Assembly: GCF_013522705.1 (NCBI RefSeq)
Contig: NZ_JAAMRE010000040.1
Span: forward strand, 1 to 51,684
DNA from: Pseudomonas lurida
GTDB taxonomy: Bacteria; Pseudomonadota; Gammaproteobacteria; Pseudomonadales; Pseudomonadaceae
DNA length: 51,684 nucleotides
Direction: 5' to 3'
The notes under the pieces were generated by a model that worked only from the letters and a program-made list of their open reading frames with translations, was not told the DNA's origin and made no database searches. Below, piece by piece: positions 41,805 through 50,419 of this stretch (position 1 is the first letter of the stretch; each line of letters begins with the position of its first letter). Made by a program: the position numbers and the translations under genes.

Positions 41805-41996
41805 GTCGCAGCACTCGATTTCACGGGCATTTTATTTTTGTGTGAAACATACCGGCACAGTTTAGAAGTGTACGGGGACAGTTGCCACAATAGTCGAGCG
41901 TGGCTGGCAGTGACAGCAAAAACTGTAAGGGTGGTGGAGAGAGCTTTCAGGCTTATGCAGAAAAAAGCAGGAGGGGCGGTGCGACGATTCGATTGG

Positions 41997-42049
41997 CCCG
42001 ATAGCGGTGCGTCAGTGACAGCTGGGCTGACTGACCCACCGCGATCGGG
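41997..42049. repeat. REPIN remnant lacking its outer hairpins
   Basis: CCCGATAGCGGTGCGTCAGT (41997-42016) and its mirror (42030-42049) match at 18 of 20 positions around a 13-base centre. CCCGATAGCGGTG is the inner part of the REPs at 15644 and 51470, but the flanking GTGGGAGGGGGCTTG arms are missing. It lies between MocR and the OmpA-like gene. Nothing else is evident in 41805-42139. Confidence 0.7.
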
Positions 42050-42139
42050 GCATGGGTATCGACTTCTCTTCAGTGAACACCTCACCTGCGAGCCTGAGGC
42101 TTTTGGGGTGAGCCCCACCTTGTCAATCAGTCCAAGGCT

Positions 42140-42955
42140 TCAGCGGGCGGCGCCCAACTGGCCCTTGGCGTCGGAGAATACGATTTCTACCCGGCGGTTC
42201 TGCGCACGACCGCGCTCGGAAGCATTGGCTTCCACTGGATACTGGTCGCCATAGCCTTCGACCTGGATGCGTTTTTCATCAATGCCCAGGTCTACCAGAA
42301 CGTCAGCCACCGCCTGCGCGCGATCACGCGACAGTTTGAGGTTTTCCTGTTCGCCACCGGTACTGTCGGTGTAGCCCTCGATGCGTACCACGCGCTTGGG
42401 GTTCAGTTGCAGGAATTGCACGATCTTGAGCACGGTGCGATTGGCCGAGTTTTTCAGTTCCGCTTCGCCGGTGTCGAACAGCACGTCACCCAGGGTCATC
42501 ACCAGGCCGCGATCGGTCTGGGTAGTGGCCAAACTTGCGATCTGCTCTTCAAGCCACTTGCCCTGTTGCTGCACGCTGCTCAATTTGCTTTCGCGCAGGG
42601 CCAGTTGCAGGCGCTGACGCTCCAGCTCAAGTTTGGCGCCGCGTTCTTCATTCAGTGCCTGCTCGGTATGTTCGCGGGCGATGGCGCTGTAGCGCTGGCT
42701 CAGGTAGGCGTAGTGCACGACGTCATTGCCGCTGCCCCAATAGCTGGACAGTCGGTCGGCCCTGGCCAGGGATTCACCGGCGCGGATCACGTCCTTGGGC
42801 GCGATGCGCAGCACATTGGCATCTTCCTTGACCTTCTGGAAGTCGCTGCCGGCCTGCTGCAATGCCTGCTCGCTGTTGGGATGGCTGGCACACCCGCCCA
42901 GTACCGCACTGGCCAACAACGTTGCAAAGCCCAGACCTCGGATCGTCAGGCTCAT
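42140..42955 (-). CDS. OmpA-family lipoprotein with DUF4398-like N-terminus
   Basis: Lipoprotein of 271 residues with lipobox LGGC (Cys22). Residues about 25-130 are helical and coiled-coil-like, related to DUF4398. The C-terminal OmpA/MotB peptidoglycan-binding domain (about 150-265) has the expected VRIEGYTDSTGGEQENLKLSRDRAQAV pattern in parts (IEGYTDSTGG and LSRDRAQAVADVL) and NRRVEIVFS. It should sit in the outer membrane and hold the peptidoglycan. Its ATG overlaps the DUF4398 gene stop (ATGA), so the two are co-translated. Confidence 0.9.
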   Translation of the reverse strand: MSLTIRGLGFATLLASAVLGGCASHPNSEQALQQAGSDFQKVKEDANVLRIAPKDVIRAGESLARADRLSSYWGSGNDVVHYAYLSQRYSAIAREHTEQALNEERGAKLELERQRLQLALRESKLSSVQQQGKWLEEQIASLATTQTDRGLVMTLGDVLFDTGEAELKNSANRTVLKIVQFLQLNPKRVVRIEGYTDSTGGEQENLKLSRDRAQAVADVLVDLGIDEKRIQVEGYGDQYPVEANASERGRAQNRRVEIVFSDAKGQLGAAR

Positions 42956-43314
42956 TGGGCATCTCCCAATTGCAGTTGCTTGCGCAGGCGCGTGATGCGG
43001 GTATTGAGCACGTTCAGTTGTTCCTGGCTTTTGCGGGTCAGCACCTTGGCCTCGGCCAGACGCGCATCCAGCTCGGCCTGCTCAGCACGCATGCGCGCAT
43101 GTTTGAAGGATTGGTCGGCCATGTCGGCCCTGGCCCGGGCAAATTTATCCTCGGCCAGCTTCAGCTCGGGCGAGTCATCGGCATTGGCACCGACGGCACT
43201 GGCCTGTTCGAGAGCCTGCTGAGTAAGGCGTATTTGTTCATTCGGCGCAGGATCGGCTGCACATCCCGCCAGAGCGACAACGGCGAGGGCCGCGAAAAGA
43301 GGTCGAAGAGTCAC
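42952..43314 (-). CDS. DUF4398-domain lipoprotein
   Basis: Lipoprotein of 120 residues, lipobox LAGC (Cys18). The mature part is almost entirely helical and rich in Ala, Glu, Arg and Gln (LAEDKFARARADMADQSFKHA is typical; the core is KLAEDKFARARADMADQ), predicting a long coiled coil. It starts with GTG preceded by AGGGA. The related helical region at the N-terminus of the next gene suggests that the two proteins pair through coiled coils at the outer membrane (inference). The function of DUF4398 is unknown. Confidence 0.85.
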   Translation of the reverse strand: MTLRPLFAALAVVALAGCAADPAPNEQIRLTQQALEQASAVGANADDSPELKLAEDKFARARADMADQSFKHARMRAEQAELDARLAEAKVLTRKSQEQLNVLNTRITRLRKQLQLGDAQ

Positions 43315-43323
43315 TGAAAATCC

Positions 43324-44142
43324 CTACTTTGTTGGGGTGCCGACGGGTTGTTGCAATTGCGCCTTCCAGCGCTCGATATTGCGCTGCAGTGCAGCTTGCA
43401 CCCCATCGGACCCGCGCAATTCTGTCATCTTTTTGGCCAGCTGTCCGCGCAGCCACGGATCATTACAGGCCGAGTTGTGAGAAATCGCCAGGTACAGGCC
43501 GGGCTGATCGACCGGTACATCGCGGGCGACCAAGTCATTGCTCATGCCCAACGACTGCGCCATGGCCATGCCGGAATAACGCCCGGCCAGAACATAATCC
43601 ACCTCGCCCAGCAGCAGTTTCTGGAACGCTGGGGTCAAGGTGGGAAAGCGTTGCAGGCTCAACTGCTGGCCCGCGAAGGTTTCAAAACCACGGCTCAGCC
43701 GCGCGCGTTCCGACACCGCGCCCTGATGGCCGTGCAGATCCGCAGCCGTGGCGTAAGCCAGCGTCGAGTCTTTGCGCGTCCAGACCAGGTAATCGTTCTG
43801 CATCAGGGCTGGATGAATGTAGTCAAAGTTTTCCAGCTCGCCGACATTTAGCGGCGCATCGGCCAACATATCCATGCGCCCGCTGCGTGCTTCATCCAGG
43901 GCCAGGGCGCGCTTGCCGCCGTAAAGCAGATCGATCTTTACACCCAGGTCCTTGGCCACTTGCTGCAACACATCCGCGGTGGCGCCAATCAAGCGCGTAG
44001 GGTCTTGCGGGTCGCGCCACAATAAAGGCGGTGCATCCGGGCTGCCGGTAATCACCAGGCGGTCACATTTACCGGCGGCCAGCGACAAGGTCGGCAGCAA
44101 CAGTGTGAAACCCAGCAGCGCAGTCCAGGGACGCAATTGCAT
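43324..44142 (-). CDS. Periplasmic solute-binding protein, family 3-like
   Basis: Secreted protein of 272 residues with a signal peptide (about 1-22, ending SLAA). The body matches bacterial extracellular solute-binding protein family 3 (APPLLWRDPQDPTRLIGATADV in part; SGRMDMLADAPLN; LGEVDYVLAGRYSG). No permease or ATPase gene is next to it. It is instead the first gene of an operon with DUF4398 and OmpA-like lipoproteins, so it may sense or scavenge rather than feed an ABC transporter. A GGAG box precedes the ATG. Confidence 0.85.
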   Translation of the reverse strand: MQLRPWTALLGFTLLLPTLSLAAGKCDRLVITGSPDAPPLLWRDPQDPTRLIGATADVLQQVAKDLGVKIDLLYGGKRALALDEARSGRMDMLADAPLNVGELENFDYIHPALMQNDYLVWTRKDSTLAYATAADLHGHQGAVSERARLSRGFETFAGQQLSLQRFPTLTPAFQKLLLGEVDYVLAGRYSGMAMAQSLGMSNDLVARDVPVDQPGLYLAISHNSACNDPWLRGQLAKKMTELRGSDGVQAALQRNIERWKAQLQQPVGTPTK

Positions 44143-44174
44143 GGTGCATTTCTCCGATAGGCAAAAAGCCGGGC

Positions 44175-44201
44175 AAAAAAAACCCGGTCATACGACCGGG
44201 C
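44175..44201 (-). terminator. Strong terminator of etfBA
   Basis: On the minus strand GCCCGGTC-GTAT-GACCGGG is followed by eight T residues. It begins 24 bases after the etfA stop. Confidence 0.9.
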
Positions 44202-44224
44202 TCTTTATAAGTGAAGCGACTGGA

Positions 44225-45154
44225 TTAGACCAGCTTCTCCAACTCGGGTACGGCTTCGAACAAGTCCGCCACCAGGCCGTAATCGGCCACCTGGAAGATC
44301 GGAGCTTCTTCGTCCTTGTTGATCGCGACGATCACTTTGGAGTCTTTCATACCGGCCAGGTGCTGGATCGCGCCGGAGATACCGACGGCGATGTACAGCT
44401 GTGGCGCAACGATCTTGCCGGTCTGGCCGACCTGCATATCGTTGGGCACAAAACCTGCGTCCACTGCGGCGCGCGAAGCGCCAACCGCGGCGCCGAGCTT
44501 GTCGGCCAGGGCGTACAGGTGTTTGAAGTTGTCACCGTTCTGCATGCCACGCCCGCCTGAAACGACGATCTTGGCAGCGGTCAGTTCAGGACGATCGGAC
44601 TTGGCCAGTTCTTCGTTGACGAAGCTGGATGTGCCGGCGTCATGAGCAGCCGCAACGGCTTCAACAGCAGCCGAACCGCCTTCTGCAGCAACCGGGTCGA
44701 AACCGGTGGCACGCACGGTGATCACTTTGATGGCGGCGGTCGACTGTACGGTAGCGATGGCGTTACCGGCGTAGATCGGGCGTTTGAACGTGTCGGCGCT
44801 TTCGACCGAGATGATCTCGGAGATCTGGTCAACGTCCAGCTGCGCGGCTACGCGCGGCAGGATGTTTTTACCGTTGGAGGTGGCGGCCGCCAGGATGTGG
44901 CTGTAGCCCTTGCCCAACTCGGCGACCAGCGGCGCAACGTTTTCCGGCAGCTGATGCGCGTAGGCCGCGTTGTCAGCGTTCAGAACCTTGCTCACACCGG
45001 CGATTTTCGCAGCGGCTTCAGCAACGGCGCCCGCGCCCTGGCCGGCAACCAGTACGTGAATGTCGCCACCGATCTTAGCGGCGGCAGCCACGGTGTTGAG
45101 GGTGGCCGGAGCCAGCACCTTGTTGTCGTGTTCGGCGATTACCAAGATAGTCAT
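44225..45154 (-). CDS. etfA: Electron transfer flavoprotein alpha subunit
   Basis: ETF alpha subunit of 309 residues. The C-terminal FAD-binding domain carries VVSGGRGMQNGDNF, then VGASRAAVDAGFVPNDMQVGQTG in part (GASRAAVDAG, QVGQTGK) and the terminal IAVGISGAIQHLAGM. Paired with EtfB it accepts electrons from acyl-CoA and other dehydrogenases. It lies two bases after etfB and ends at a strong terminator. Its partner quinone reductase is encoded on the opposite strand at 46424. Confidence 0.96.
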   Translation of the reverse strand: MTILVIAEHDNKVLAPATLNTVAAAAKIGGDIHVLVAGQGAGAVAEAAAKIAGVSKVLNADNAAYAHQLPENVAPLVAELGKGYSHILAAATSNGKNILPRVAAQLDVDQISEIISVESADTFKRPIYAGNAIATVQSTAAIKVITVRATGFDPVAAEGGSAAVEAVAAAHDAGTSSFVNEELAKSDRPELTAAKIVVSGGRGMQNGDNFKHLYALADKLGAAVGASRAAVDAGFVPNDMQVGQTGKIVAPQLYIAVGISGAIQHLAGMKDSKVIVAINKDEEAPIFQVADYGLVADLFEAVPELEKLV

Positions 45155-45156
45155 GT

Positions 45157-45906
45157 TCAGATTACCTTCGCTTCGTTTTTCAGTTTCTCGACCAGTTCAG
45201 CCACCGACTTGACCTTGATGCCCGCGCTGCGTGCAGCCGGCGCTTCGACTTTGATGGTCTTGTTGGTGGAGGCGGTGGAAACGCCCAAGGCATCCGGAGT
45301 CAGCGACTCGAGCGGCTTTTTCTTGGCTTTCATGATGTTTGGCAGGGACGCATAGCGCGGCTCGTTCAAACGCAGGTCGGTGGTGACGATGGCCGGCAAT
45401 TTCAGGGAAACCGTCTGGGCGCCGCCGTCGATTTCACGGGTCACGGCAACGCTGTCGCCGCTCACTTCGACTTTGGAAGCGAAGGTGCCCTGGCCGTAAC
45501 CGGTCAGTGCTGCAAGCATCTGGCCAGTCTGGTTGTTGTCGCTGTCGATGGCTTGTTTGCCGAGGATCACCAACTGGGGCTGTTCCTTGTCGACAACGGC
45601 CTTGAGCAGCTTGGCCACGGCCAGAGAGGTCAGGTCCTCGGCGGACTCGACCAGGATGGCGCGGTCGGCACCCAGGGCCAGGGCAGTACGCAACTGCTCT
45701 TGAGCGGTGGTCGGGCCGATGGACACTACGACGATTTCAGTCGCGACGCCTTTCTCTTTCAGGCGCACCGCTTCTTCAACAGCGATTTCACAGAAAGGGT
45801 TCATCGACATTTTGACGTTAGCAAGATCGACGCCGGAATTGTCCGCCTTGACGCGAACTTTCACGTTGTAATCGACAACGCGTTTGACAGCTACAAGAAC
45901 CTTCAT
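45157..45906 (-). CDS. etfB: Electron transfer flavoprotein beta subunit
   Basis: ETF beta subunit of 249 residues, the standard size. The sequence MKVLVAVKRVVDYNVKVRVK and the signature LNEPRYASLPNIMKAKKK, in parts, identify it (the recognition loop contains RYASLPNIM). It binds AMP and docks to acyl-CoA dehydrogenases. GAGGAA lies upstream of the ATG. It is the first gene of the etfBA operon and diverges from etfQO, with 517 bases between. Confidence 0.96.
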   Translation of the reverse strand: MKVLVAVKRVVDYNVKVRVKADNSGVDLANVKMSMNPFCEIAVEEAVRLKEKGVATEIVVVSIGPTTAQEQLRTALALGADRAILVESAEDLTSLAVAKLLKAVVDKEQPQLVILGKQAIDSDNNQTGQMLAALTGYGQGTFASKVEVSGDSVAVTREIDGGAQTVSLKLPAIVTTDLRLNEPRYASLPNIMKAKKKPLESLTPDALGVSTASTNKTIKVEAPAARSAGIKVKSVAELVEKLKNEAKVI

Positions 45907-46277
45907 GGATTCCTCGTTACTCTCCGGTGAAAAGAAAGTCGCCTAGGCGAACCTGGCGGTTGATGCTCATCGGCACACAAGGGCACCTCCAAAAACATCC
46001 GCAGCGGCGAATCGACAGTAAAATGCAGACCGTTCGTCAGGAGTGACTGGGAGGTCATTCTCTATCGCGGCGTGTAAACTGCGCGCCACCCTCTGCACGC
46101 GTACCCGCCGTTCATGCCGTTGCATTGCTTTTGGACGTGCTCTTGAAACCTGCTGTCTGCCTACGGTAAGCGCAAAACCGACCGTATCTTGACCGGAACG
46201 CCTATTCTGGTCAATACGGCAAAATGGTCAGTCATAAGCCGCGTTGCTTTGATTTACCTAGCCTGCGGGCAATTCAA

Positions 46278-46289
46278 ACAAACGTTTGT
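46278..46289. promoter_or_regulatory. Perfect palindrome at the etfQO promoter (PsrA-like operator)
   Basis: ACAAACGTTTGT is a perfect 12-base palindrome touching the -35 box. It fits the CAAAC...GTTTG motif I recall for PsrA, the long-chain fatty-acid-responsive TetR regulator of Pseudomonas. A bound dimer would cover the promoter. Confidence 0.65.
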
Positions 46290-46290
46290 A

Positions 46291-46319
46291 TTGGACGCTG
46301 TCGGTGGTCTATATATAAT
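46291..46319 (+). promoter_or_regulatory. Strong sigma-70 promoter of etfQO
   Basis: TTGGAC (46291-46296), a 17-base spacer and a consensus TATAAT (46314-46319). The start falls near 46326. The roughly 98-base leader begins with a small hairpin, CCACCT/AGGTGG (46323-46342). The other part of the gap (45907-46277) has no gene I can support. Confidence 0.8.
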
Positions 46320-46423
46320 GCGCCACCTAGAGAGAGAGGTGGGTCTTGCCCTGTCTGCAAGACGAAACCGAACCTCCACCCATTAGAAAAAAAGCCTGTT
46401 GAGCCTTGAGTAGGAGATAGCCT

Positions 46424-48088
46424 GTGGAACGCGAATACATGGAATTCGACGTGGTCATCGTCGGCGCTGGCCCGGCTGGCCTGTCCGCCGCCTGCCGACT
46501 GAAGCAGAAGGCCGCCGAAGCCGGTAAGGAAATCAGCGTCTGCGTGGTCGAGAAAGGCTCTGAAGTCGGCGCCCATATCCTCTCCGGTGCCGTATTCGAA
46601 CCACGCGCCCTGAATGAATTGTTCCCGGACTGGAAAGAACTCGGTGCCCCGCTCAACACCCCGGTGGTGCGCGACGACATCTATGTACTGCGCAGCAGCG
46701 ACACCTCCACCAAGGTGCCTGACTTCTTTGTGCCCAAGACCATGCACAACGAAGGCAACTACATTATTTCCCTGGGCAACCTGTGCCGCTGGCTGGCCCA
46801 ACAGGCCGAAAACCTCGGTGTGGAAATCTACCCCGGCTTCGCCGCCCAGGAAGCACTGTTCGATGAAAACGGCGTGGTGCGCGGGATCATCACCGGCGAC
46901 CTCGGCGTCGACCGTGAAGGCAACCCCAAGGAAGGCCTCTACACCCCCGGCATGGAGCTGCGCGGCAAATACACGCTGTTCGCCGAAGGCTGCCGTGGCC
47001 ATATCGGCAAGCAACTGATCCAGCGTTTCAACCTGGACAGCGATGCCGACGCCCAGCACTACGGCATCGGCCTCAAGGAAATCTGGGAAATCGACCCGGC
47101 CAAGCACCAGCCAGGCCTGGTGGTGCACACCGCCGGTTGGCCGCTGGACATCATGAGCGCCGAGAACACCGGTGGCTCGTTCCTGTATCACCTGGAAAAC
47201 AACCAGGTGGTGGTGGGTCTGATCGTCGACCTGTCCTACAGCAACCCTTTCCTGTCGCCGTTCGATGAGTTTCAGCGCCTCAAGCATCACCCGGTACTGG
47301 CTCAGTACCTGGAAGGCGGCAAACGCGTCAGCTACGGCGCCCGCGCCATCTGCAAAGGCGGCCTGAACTCACTGCCGAAGATGGTCTTCAAAGGCGGCGC
47401 GCTGATCGGTTGCGACCTCGGCACCCTGAACTTCGCCAAGATCAAAGGCAGCCACACTGCCATGAAGTCCGGCATGCTCGCCGCCGATGCCGTGGCCGAT
47501 CGCCTGTTCGCCGCGTCCGAAGGCGGCGATGAACTGACCGCCTACGTCGACAGTTTCAAGTCCAGCTGGCTCTACGAAGAACTGTTCGCCACACGCAACT
47601 TCGGCCCGGCGATGCACAAATTCGGCCCGATCCTCGGCGCCGGCTTCAACTGGTTCGACCAGAACATTCTGGGCGGCAAGATGCCGTTCACGCTGCACGA
47701 CACCAAGCCGGACTACGCCTGCCTGAAACTGGCCAAGGACAGCCAGAAAATCGATTACCCCAAGCCCGACGGCAAATTGAGCTTCGACAAGCTCAGCTCG
47801 GTGTTCATCTCCGGTACCAACCACGAAGAAGAGCAGCCGTGCCACTTGAAATTGAAAGACCCAAGCATCCCGATCGGCACCAACCTGCCGCTCTACGATG
47901 AACCGGCGCAGCGCTACTGCCCGGCCGGGGTGTATGAAGTGGTGACGAAAGAAGACGGTGAGAAACGCTTCCAGATCAACGCCCAGAACTGCGTGCACTG
48001 CAAGACCTGTGACATCAAGGACCCTTCGCAGAACATCACCTGGGTCACGCCGGAAGGCGCGGGCGGGCCGACTTACCCGAATATGTAA
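46424..48088 (+). CDS. etfQO: Electron transfer flavoprotein-ubiquinone oxidoreductase
   Basis: ETF:quinone oxidoreductase of 554 residues, peripherally bound to the inner membrane. It passes electrons from reduced ETF to ubiquinone. The FAD-binding GxGxxG motif is VIVGAGPAGLSAA (about 11-23). The C-terminal [4Fe-4S] ferredoxin-like domain has cysteines in RYCPAGVYE and NCVHCKTCDIKDP. The GTG start (MEREYMEFDVV) has AGGAG seven bases upstream and matches the usual N-terminus. Expression probably responds to fatty acids through the palindrome at 46278. An intrinsic terminator follows. Confidence 0.96.
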   Translation: MEREYMEFDVVIVGAGPAGLSAACRLKQKAAEAGKEISVCVVEKGSEVGAHILSGAVFEPRALNELFPDWKELGAPLNTPVVRDDIYVLRSSDTSTKVPDFFVPKTMHNEGNYIISLGNLCRWLAQQAENLGVEIYPGFAAQEALFDENGVVRGIITGDLGVDREGNPKEGLYTPGMELRGKYTLFAEGCRGHIGKQLIQRFNLDSDADAQHYGIGLKEIWEIDPAKHQPGLVVHTAGWPLDIMSAENTGGSFLYHLENNQVVVGLIVDLSYSNPFLSPFDEFQRLKHHPVLAQYLEGGKRVSYGARAICKGGLNSLPKMVFKGGALIGCDLGTLNFAKIKGSHTAMKSGMLAADAVADRLFAASEGGDELTAYVDSFKSSWLYEELFATRNFGPAMHKFGPILGAGFNWFDQNILGGKMPFTLHDTKPDYACLKLAKDSQKIDYPKPDGKLSFDKLSSVFISGTNHEEEQPCHLKLKDPSIPIGTNLPLYDEPAQRYCPAGVYEVVTKEDGEKRFQINAQNCVHCKTCDIKDPSQNITWVTPEGAGGPTYPNM

Positions 48089-48095
48089 GCCAGAC

Positions 48096-48121
48096 AAGGC
48101 TCCCAAATGGGAGCCTTTTTT
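48096..48121 (+). terminator. Terminator of etfQO
   Basis: AAGGCTCCC-AAAT-GGGAGCC followed by six T residues, starting eight bases after the stop codon. Confidence 0.9.
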
Positions 48122-48140
48122 ATAGTTAACATCAATCCAA

Positions 48141-48223
48141 TGTGGGAGGGGCTTGCCCCCGATATCGGTGGTGAGTTGCAGAAATGCTGACTTCACACCG
48201 CCATCGGAGGCCCGTTCGCACCT
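48141..48223. repeat. REPIN with one degenerate arm after etfQO
   Basis: TGTGGGAGGGGCTTGCCCCC (left) is a good REP; the right partner (ATCGGAGGCCCGTTCGCACC) is worn. It lies between the convergent etfQO and AraC genes. Confidence 0.75.
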
Positions 48224-48250
48224 TGGGATTTGTTTCTTCGCCTGAACTCC

Positions 48251-49144
48251 CTACGCCGCTCGTTCTTCACCCGGATTGCGCAAAAAGTAGCGCTTATATT
48301 CCCGACTGAACTGCGACGTACTCTGATACCCCACGCTGTGTGCCGCCTGCGCCACGCCCATGCCGTCCACCAGCAGCAATTGCTGGGCCTTGAGCAGGCG
48401 CAGCCGTTTGAGGTACTGCACCGGCGACAACAACGTGCAACGCTTGAAATGCTCGTGAAAGGTCGACGCGCTCATATGTGCGTAGCCGGCCAGGGTCTCG
48501 ATATTCAGCGGCTCGGCGTAATGGGCATGCAGGTGATTCAACGAGGTGGCGATGCGTGAGAATTGCCCCTGTTGCTCTACCAGCGCGCGCAGCACATCGG
48601 CCTGGGGCCCGCGCAAGGCGGTAAACAGCAATTCGCGCACCCGCGATGGGCCGATGATCCGGCTTTCCAGCGGATCGTGCAGGCACTGCAACAGCCGCTC
48701 GACGCAGCCGCGCATCGCTTCGTCGAGCACCACCGAACTCATCGATGCCAACGTCTGCGCAGCGGGCGGCGGACCGGCCTGAATACCCATGGCCATGACC
48801 AGCTCGCCAAGCACCACGCGGTCGATCGCCACCGTCACGCCCAACAGCGGTGCACCAGGCGCCATGGCGAAGGTCTCGCACTCGAACGGCACCGGCATCG
48901 CCTGGATCAGATAGTGCCCGGCACCATACTCCAGCGTGCGCGGTCCCAGGTACGCGACCTTACTGCCCTGAGCCACGAACATCAGGCTCGGCTCATAGAT
49001 CTGCGGGCCGCGTGCCACATCACAACTGGCACGCAAAACCTGTACGCCAGGCAAGTGGGTCGGGGAGAAACCGTCACGGGTCGTGAGGCCCTCGATCAAG
49101 GAAACCAGCGTGGCGTTGGCGTCGAGATGGCGGGTCAATAGCAT
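48251..49144 (-). CDS. AraC-family transcriptional regulator
   Basis: AraC-type regulator of 297 residues. The N-terminal AraC_N domain (about 20-170; YEPSLMFVAQGSKVAYLG) binds the effector. The C-terminal double helix-turn-helix (about 195-290) includes NIETLAGYAHMSASTFHEHFK in part (AGYAHMSASTFHEHFK) and AQAAHSVGYQSTSQFSREYKR in part (SVGYQSTSQFSREYK). It diverges from a zinc alcohol dehydrogenase. Pairs of this kind (YqhC/YqhD-like in design) often respond to aldehydes, so the dehydrogenase is the probable target (inference). Confidence 0.92.
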   Translation of the reverse strand: MLLTRHLDANATLVSLIEGLTTRDGFSPTHLPGVQVLRASCDVARGPQIYEPSLMFVAQGSKVAYLGPRTLEYGAGHYLIQAMPVPFECETFAMAPGAPLLGVTVAIDRVVLGELVMAMGIQAGPPPAAQTLASMSSVVLDEAMRGCVERLLQCLHDPLESRIIGPSRVRELLFTALRGPQADVLRALVEQQGQFSRIATSLNHLHAHYAEPLNIETLAGYAHMSASTFHEHFKRCTLLSPVQYLKRLRLLKAQQLLLVDGMGVAQAAHSVGYQSTSQFSREYKRYFLRNPGEERAA

Positions 49145-49180
49145 AAAAGCAGTTCTCGGGAGTTTTCAGATCTGAGCGTC

Positions 49181-49245
49181 AGCAAGCTTCAAGCCTCAAG
49201 CTGCAAGAGAGCGCGCAGTTTATAGCTTGCGGCTTGCAGCTTGCT
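49181..49245. repeat. Long AAGCTTGC-type inverted repeat
   Basis: AGCAAGCTTCAAGCC with six more bases (49181-49201) and its mirror (49225-49245) match at 19 of 21 positions around a 23-base loop. This differs from the REP family and resembles the AGCTTGCAGCTTG repeats scattered in Pseudomonas. It occupies the gap between the AraC and dehydrogenase genes. Confidence 0.75.
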
Positions 49246-49366
49246 GCTTTTAGCTGCTCCCCCGGAGCTTTAGGCATAAGACTCGGAGCAATCGCCATGG
49301 CCGCCAACCAAGTCGATGGGGACAATGGCCCGCCTCACTTGCCATTGCTTTTGCGAGGTTCTCCCC

Positions 49367-50419
49367 ATGTACACCGCCATCGGTTACGCCGCCCAGTCGG
49401 CCACCACTCCCCTCGCCCCCATGAGTTTCCAACGTCGCAGCCCACGGGCCGACGACGTGGCCATCGAGATTCTGTACTGCGGCGTCTGCCACTCCGACAT
49501 CCACCAGGCGCGCAACGAGTGGGGCATCGCCGTCTACCCGCTGATGCCCGGCCATGAGATCGTCGGCAAAGTCACCGCCGTGGGCGCCAGCGTCACCGCG
49601 CACAAAGTCGGCGACCTGGTGGGCGTGGGCTGCATGGTCGATTCGTGCCGCCAGTGCCAGGCCTGCCAGTCGGACCTGGAGCAATACTGCCTTGAAGGCC
49701 CGACCATGACCTACGCCACCCCCGACCGCGTGGACGGCAGCAACACCATGGGCGGCTACTCCGACAGCATCGTGGTCAGCGAGCATTTTGTGGTAAAGAT
49801 CCCGGCCAAGCTCGACCTGGCCAGCGCTGCGCCGATCCTGTGCGCGGGCATCACCACCTACTCGCCGCTCAAGCACTACGGCGTGAAGGCCGGCGACAAG
49901 GTCGGGATTCTCGGCATGGGCGGCCTGGGCCACATGGGTATCAAGTTCGCCAAGGCCATGGGCGCCGAAGTGACGCTGTTCACCCGCTCCGCGAGCAAGG
50001 CCGAAGAAGGCCGCCGCCAGGGCGCCGATCATGTGATCGTGTCCACCGATGCCGAGCAAATGAAAGCCGCCGTCGGGCAGTTCGACTTCCTGCTGGACAC
50101 CATTCCGGTGCAGCACGACCTGAACCCCTACCTCGATACCCTGCGCTTTGACGGCGTGCATATCCTGGTGGGCCTGATCGAGCCAGTGGACCCGCCCGTC
50201 AACGCCGCCAAGCTGGTGCTGGGCCGTAAAGTGCTGGCCGGCTCGTTGATCGGGGGTATTGCCGAAACCCAGGAAGTCCTGGATTTCTGTGCCGAGCATG
50301 ACATCACCTGCGATATCGAAATGCTCGACATCCGCCAGATCAACGAGGCTTATACCCGCATGATCGCCGGCGATGTGAAGTACCGCTTTGTCATCGACAT
50401 GGCGACCCTCAAGGTCTGA
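49367..50419 (+). CDS. Zinc-dependent NAD(P) alcohol dehydrogenase (YahK-like)
   Basis: Medium-chain alcohol dehydrogenase of 350 residues. The catalytic zinc ligands are in YCGVCHSDIH (about 41) and PGHEIVG (about 63). The structural zinc site is the cysteine cluster of SCRQCQACQSDLEQYC. The Rossmann motif is GMGGLGHMGIKFAKA (about 181-195). The overall sequence is close to the YahK/cinnamyl-alcohol dehydrogenase group, which reduces a broad set of aldehydes with NADPH. The chosen start has GAGG upstream. It is divergent from the AraC regulator and ends one base before the IclR gene stop on the other strand. Confidence 0.92.
   Translation: MYTAIGYAAQSATTPLAPMSFQRRSPRADDVAIEILYCGVCHSDIHQARNEWGIAVYPLMPGHEIVGKVTAVGASVTAHKVGDLVGVGCMVDSCRQCQACQSDLEQYCLEGPTMTYATPDRVDGSNTMGGYSDSIVVSEHFVVKIPAKLDLASAAPILCAGITTYSPLKHYGVKAGDKVGILGMGGLGHMGIKFAKAMGAEVTLFTRSASKAEEGRRQGADHVIVSTDAEQMKAAVGQFDFLLDTIPVQHDLNPYLDTLRFDGVHILVGLIEPVDPPVNAAKLVLGRKVLAGSLIGGIAETQEVLDFCAEHDITCDIEMLDIRQINEAYTRMIAGDVKYRFVIDMATLKV

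Noticed and set aside
45907..46277. Small gene or riboswitch in the etfB-etfQO gap
   Set aside because: No open frame with a credible ribosome-binding site and no recognisable riboswitch fold beyond the small hairpin in the etfQO leader.
49181..49245. AAGCTTGC inverted repeat as an AraC-binding site
   Set aside because: The 21-base arms and 23-base loop look like a dispersed repeat, and AraC sites are usually direct repeats; a regulatory role cannot be excluded.
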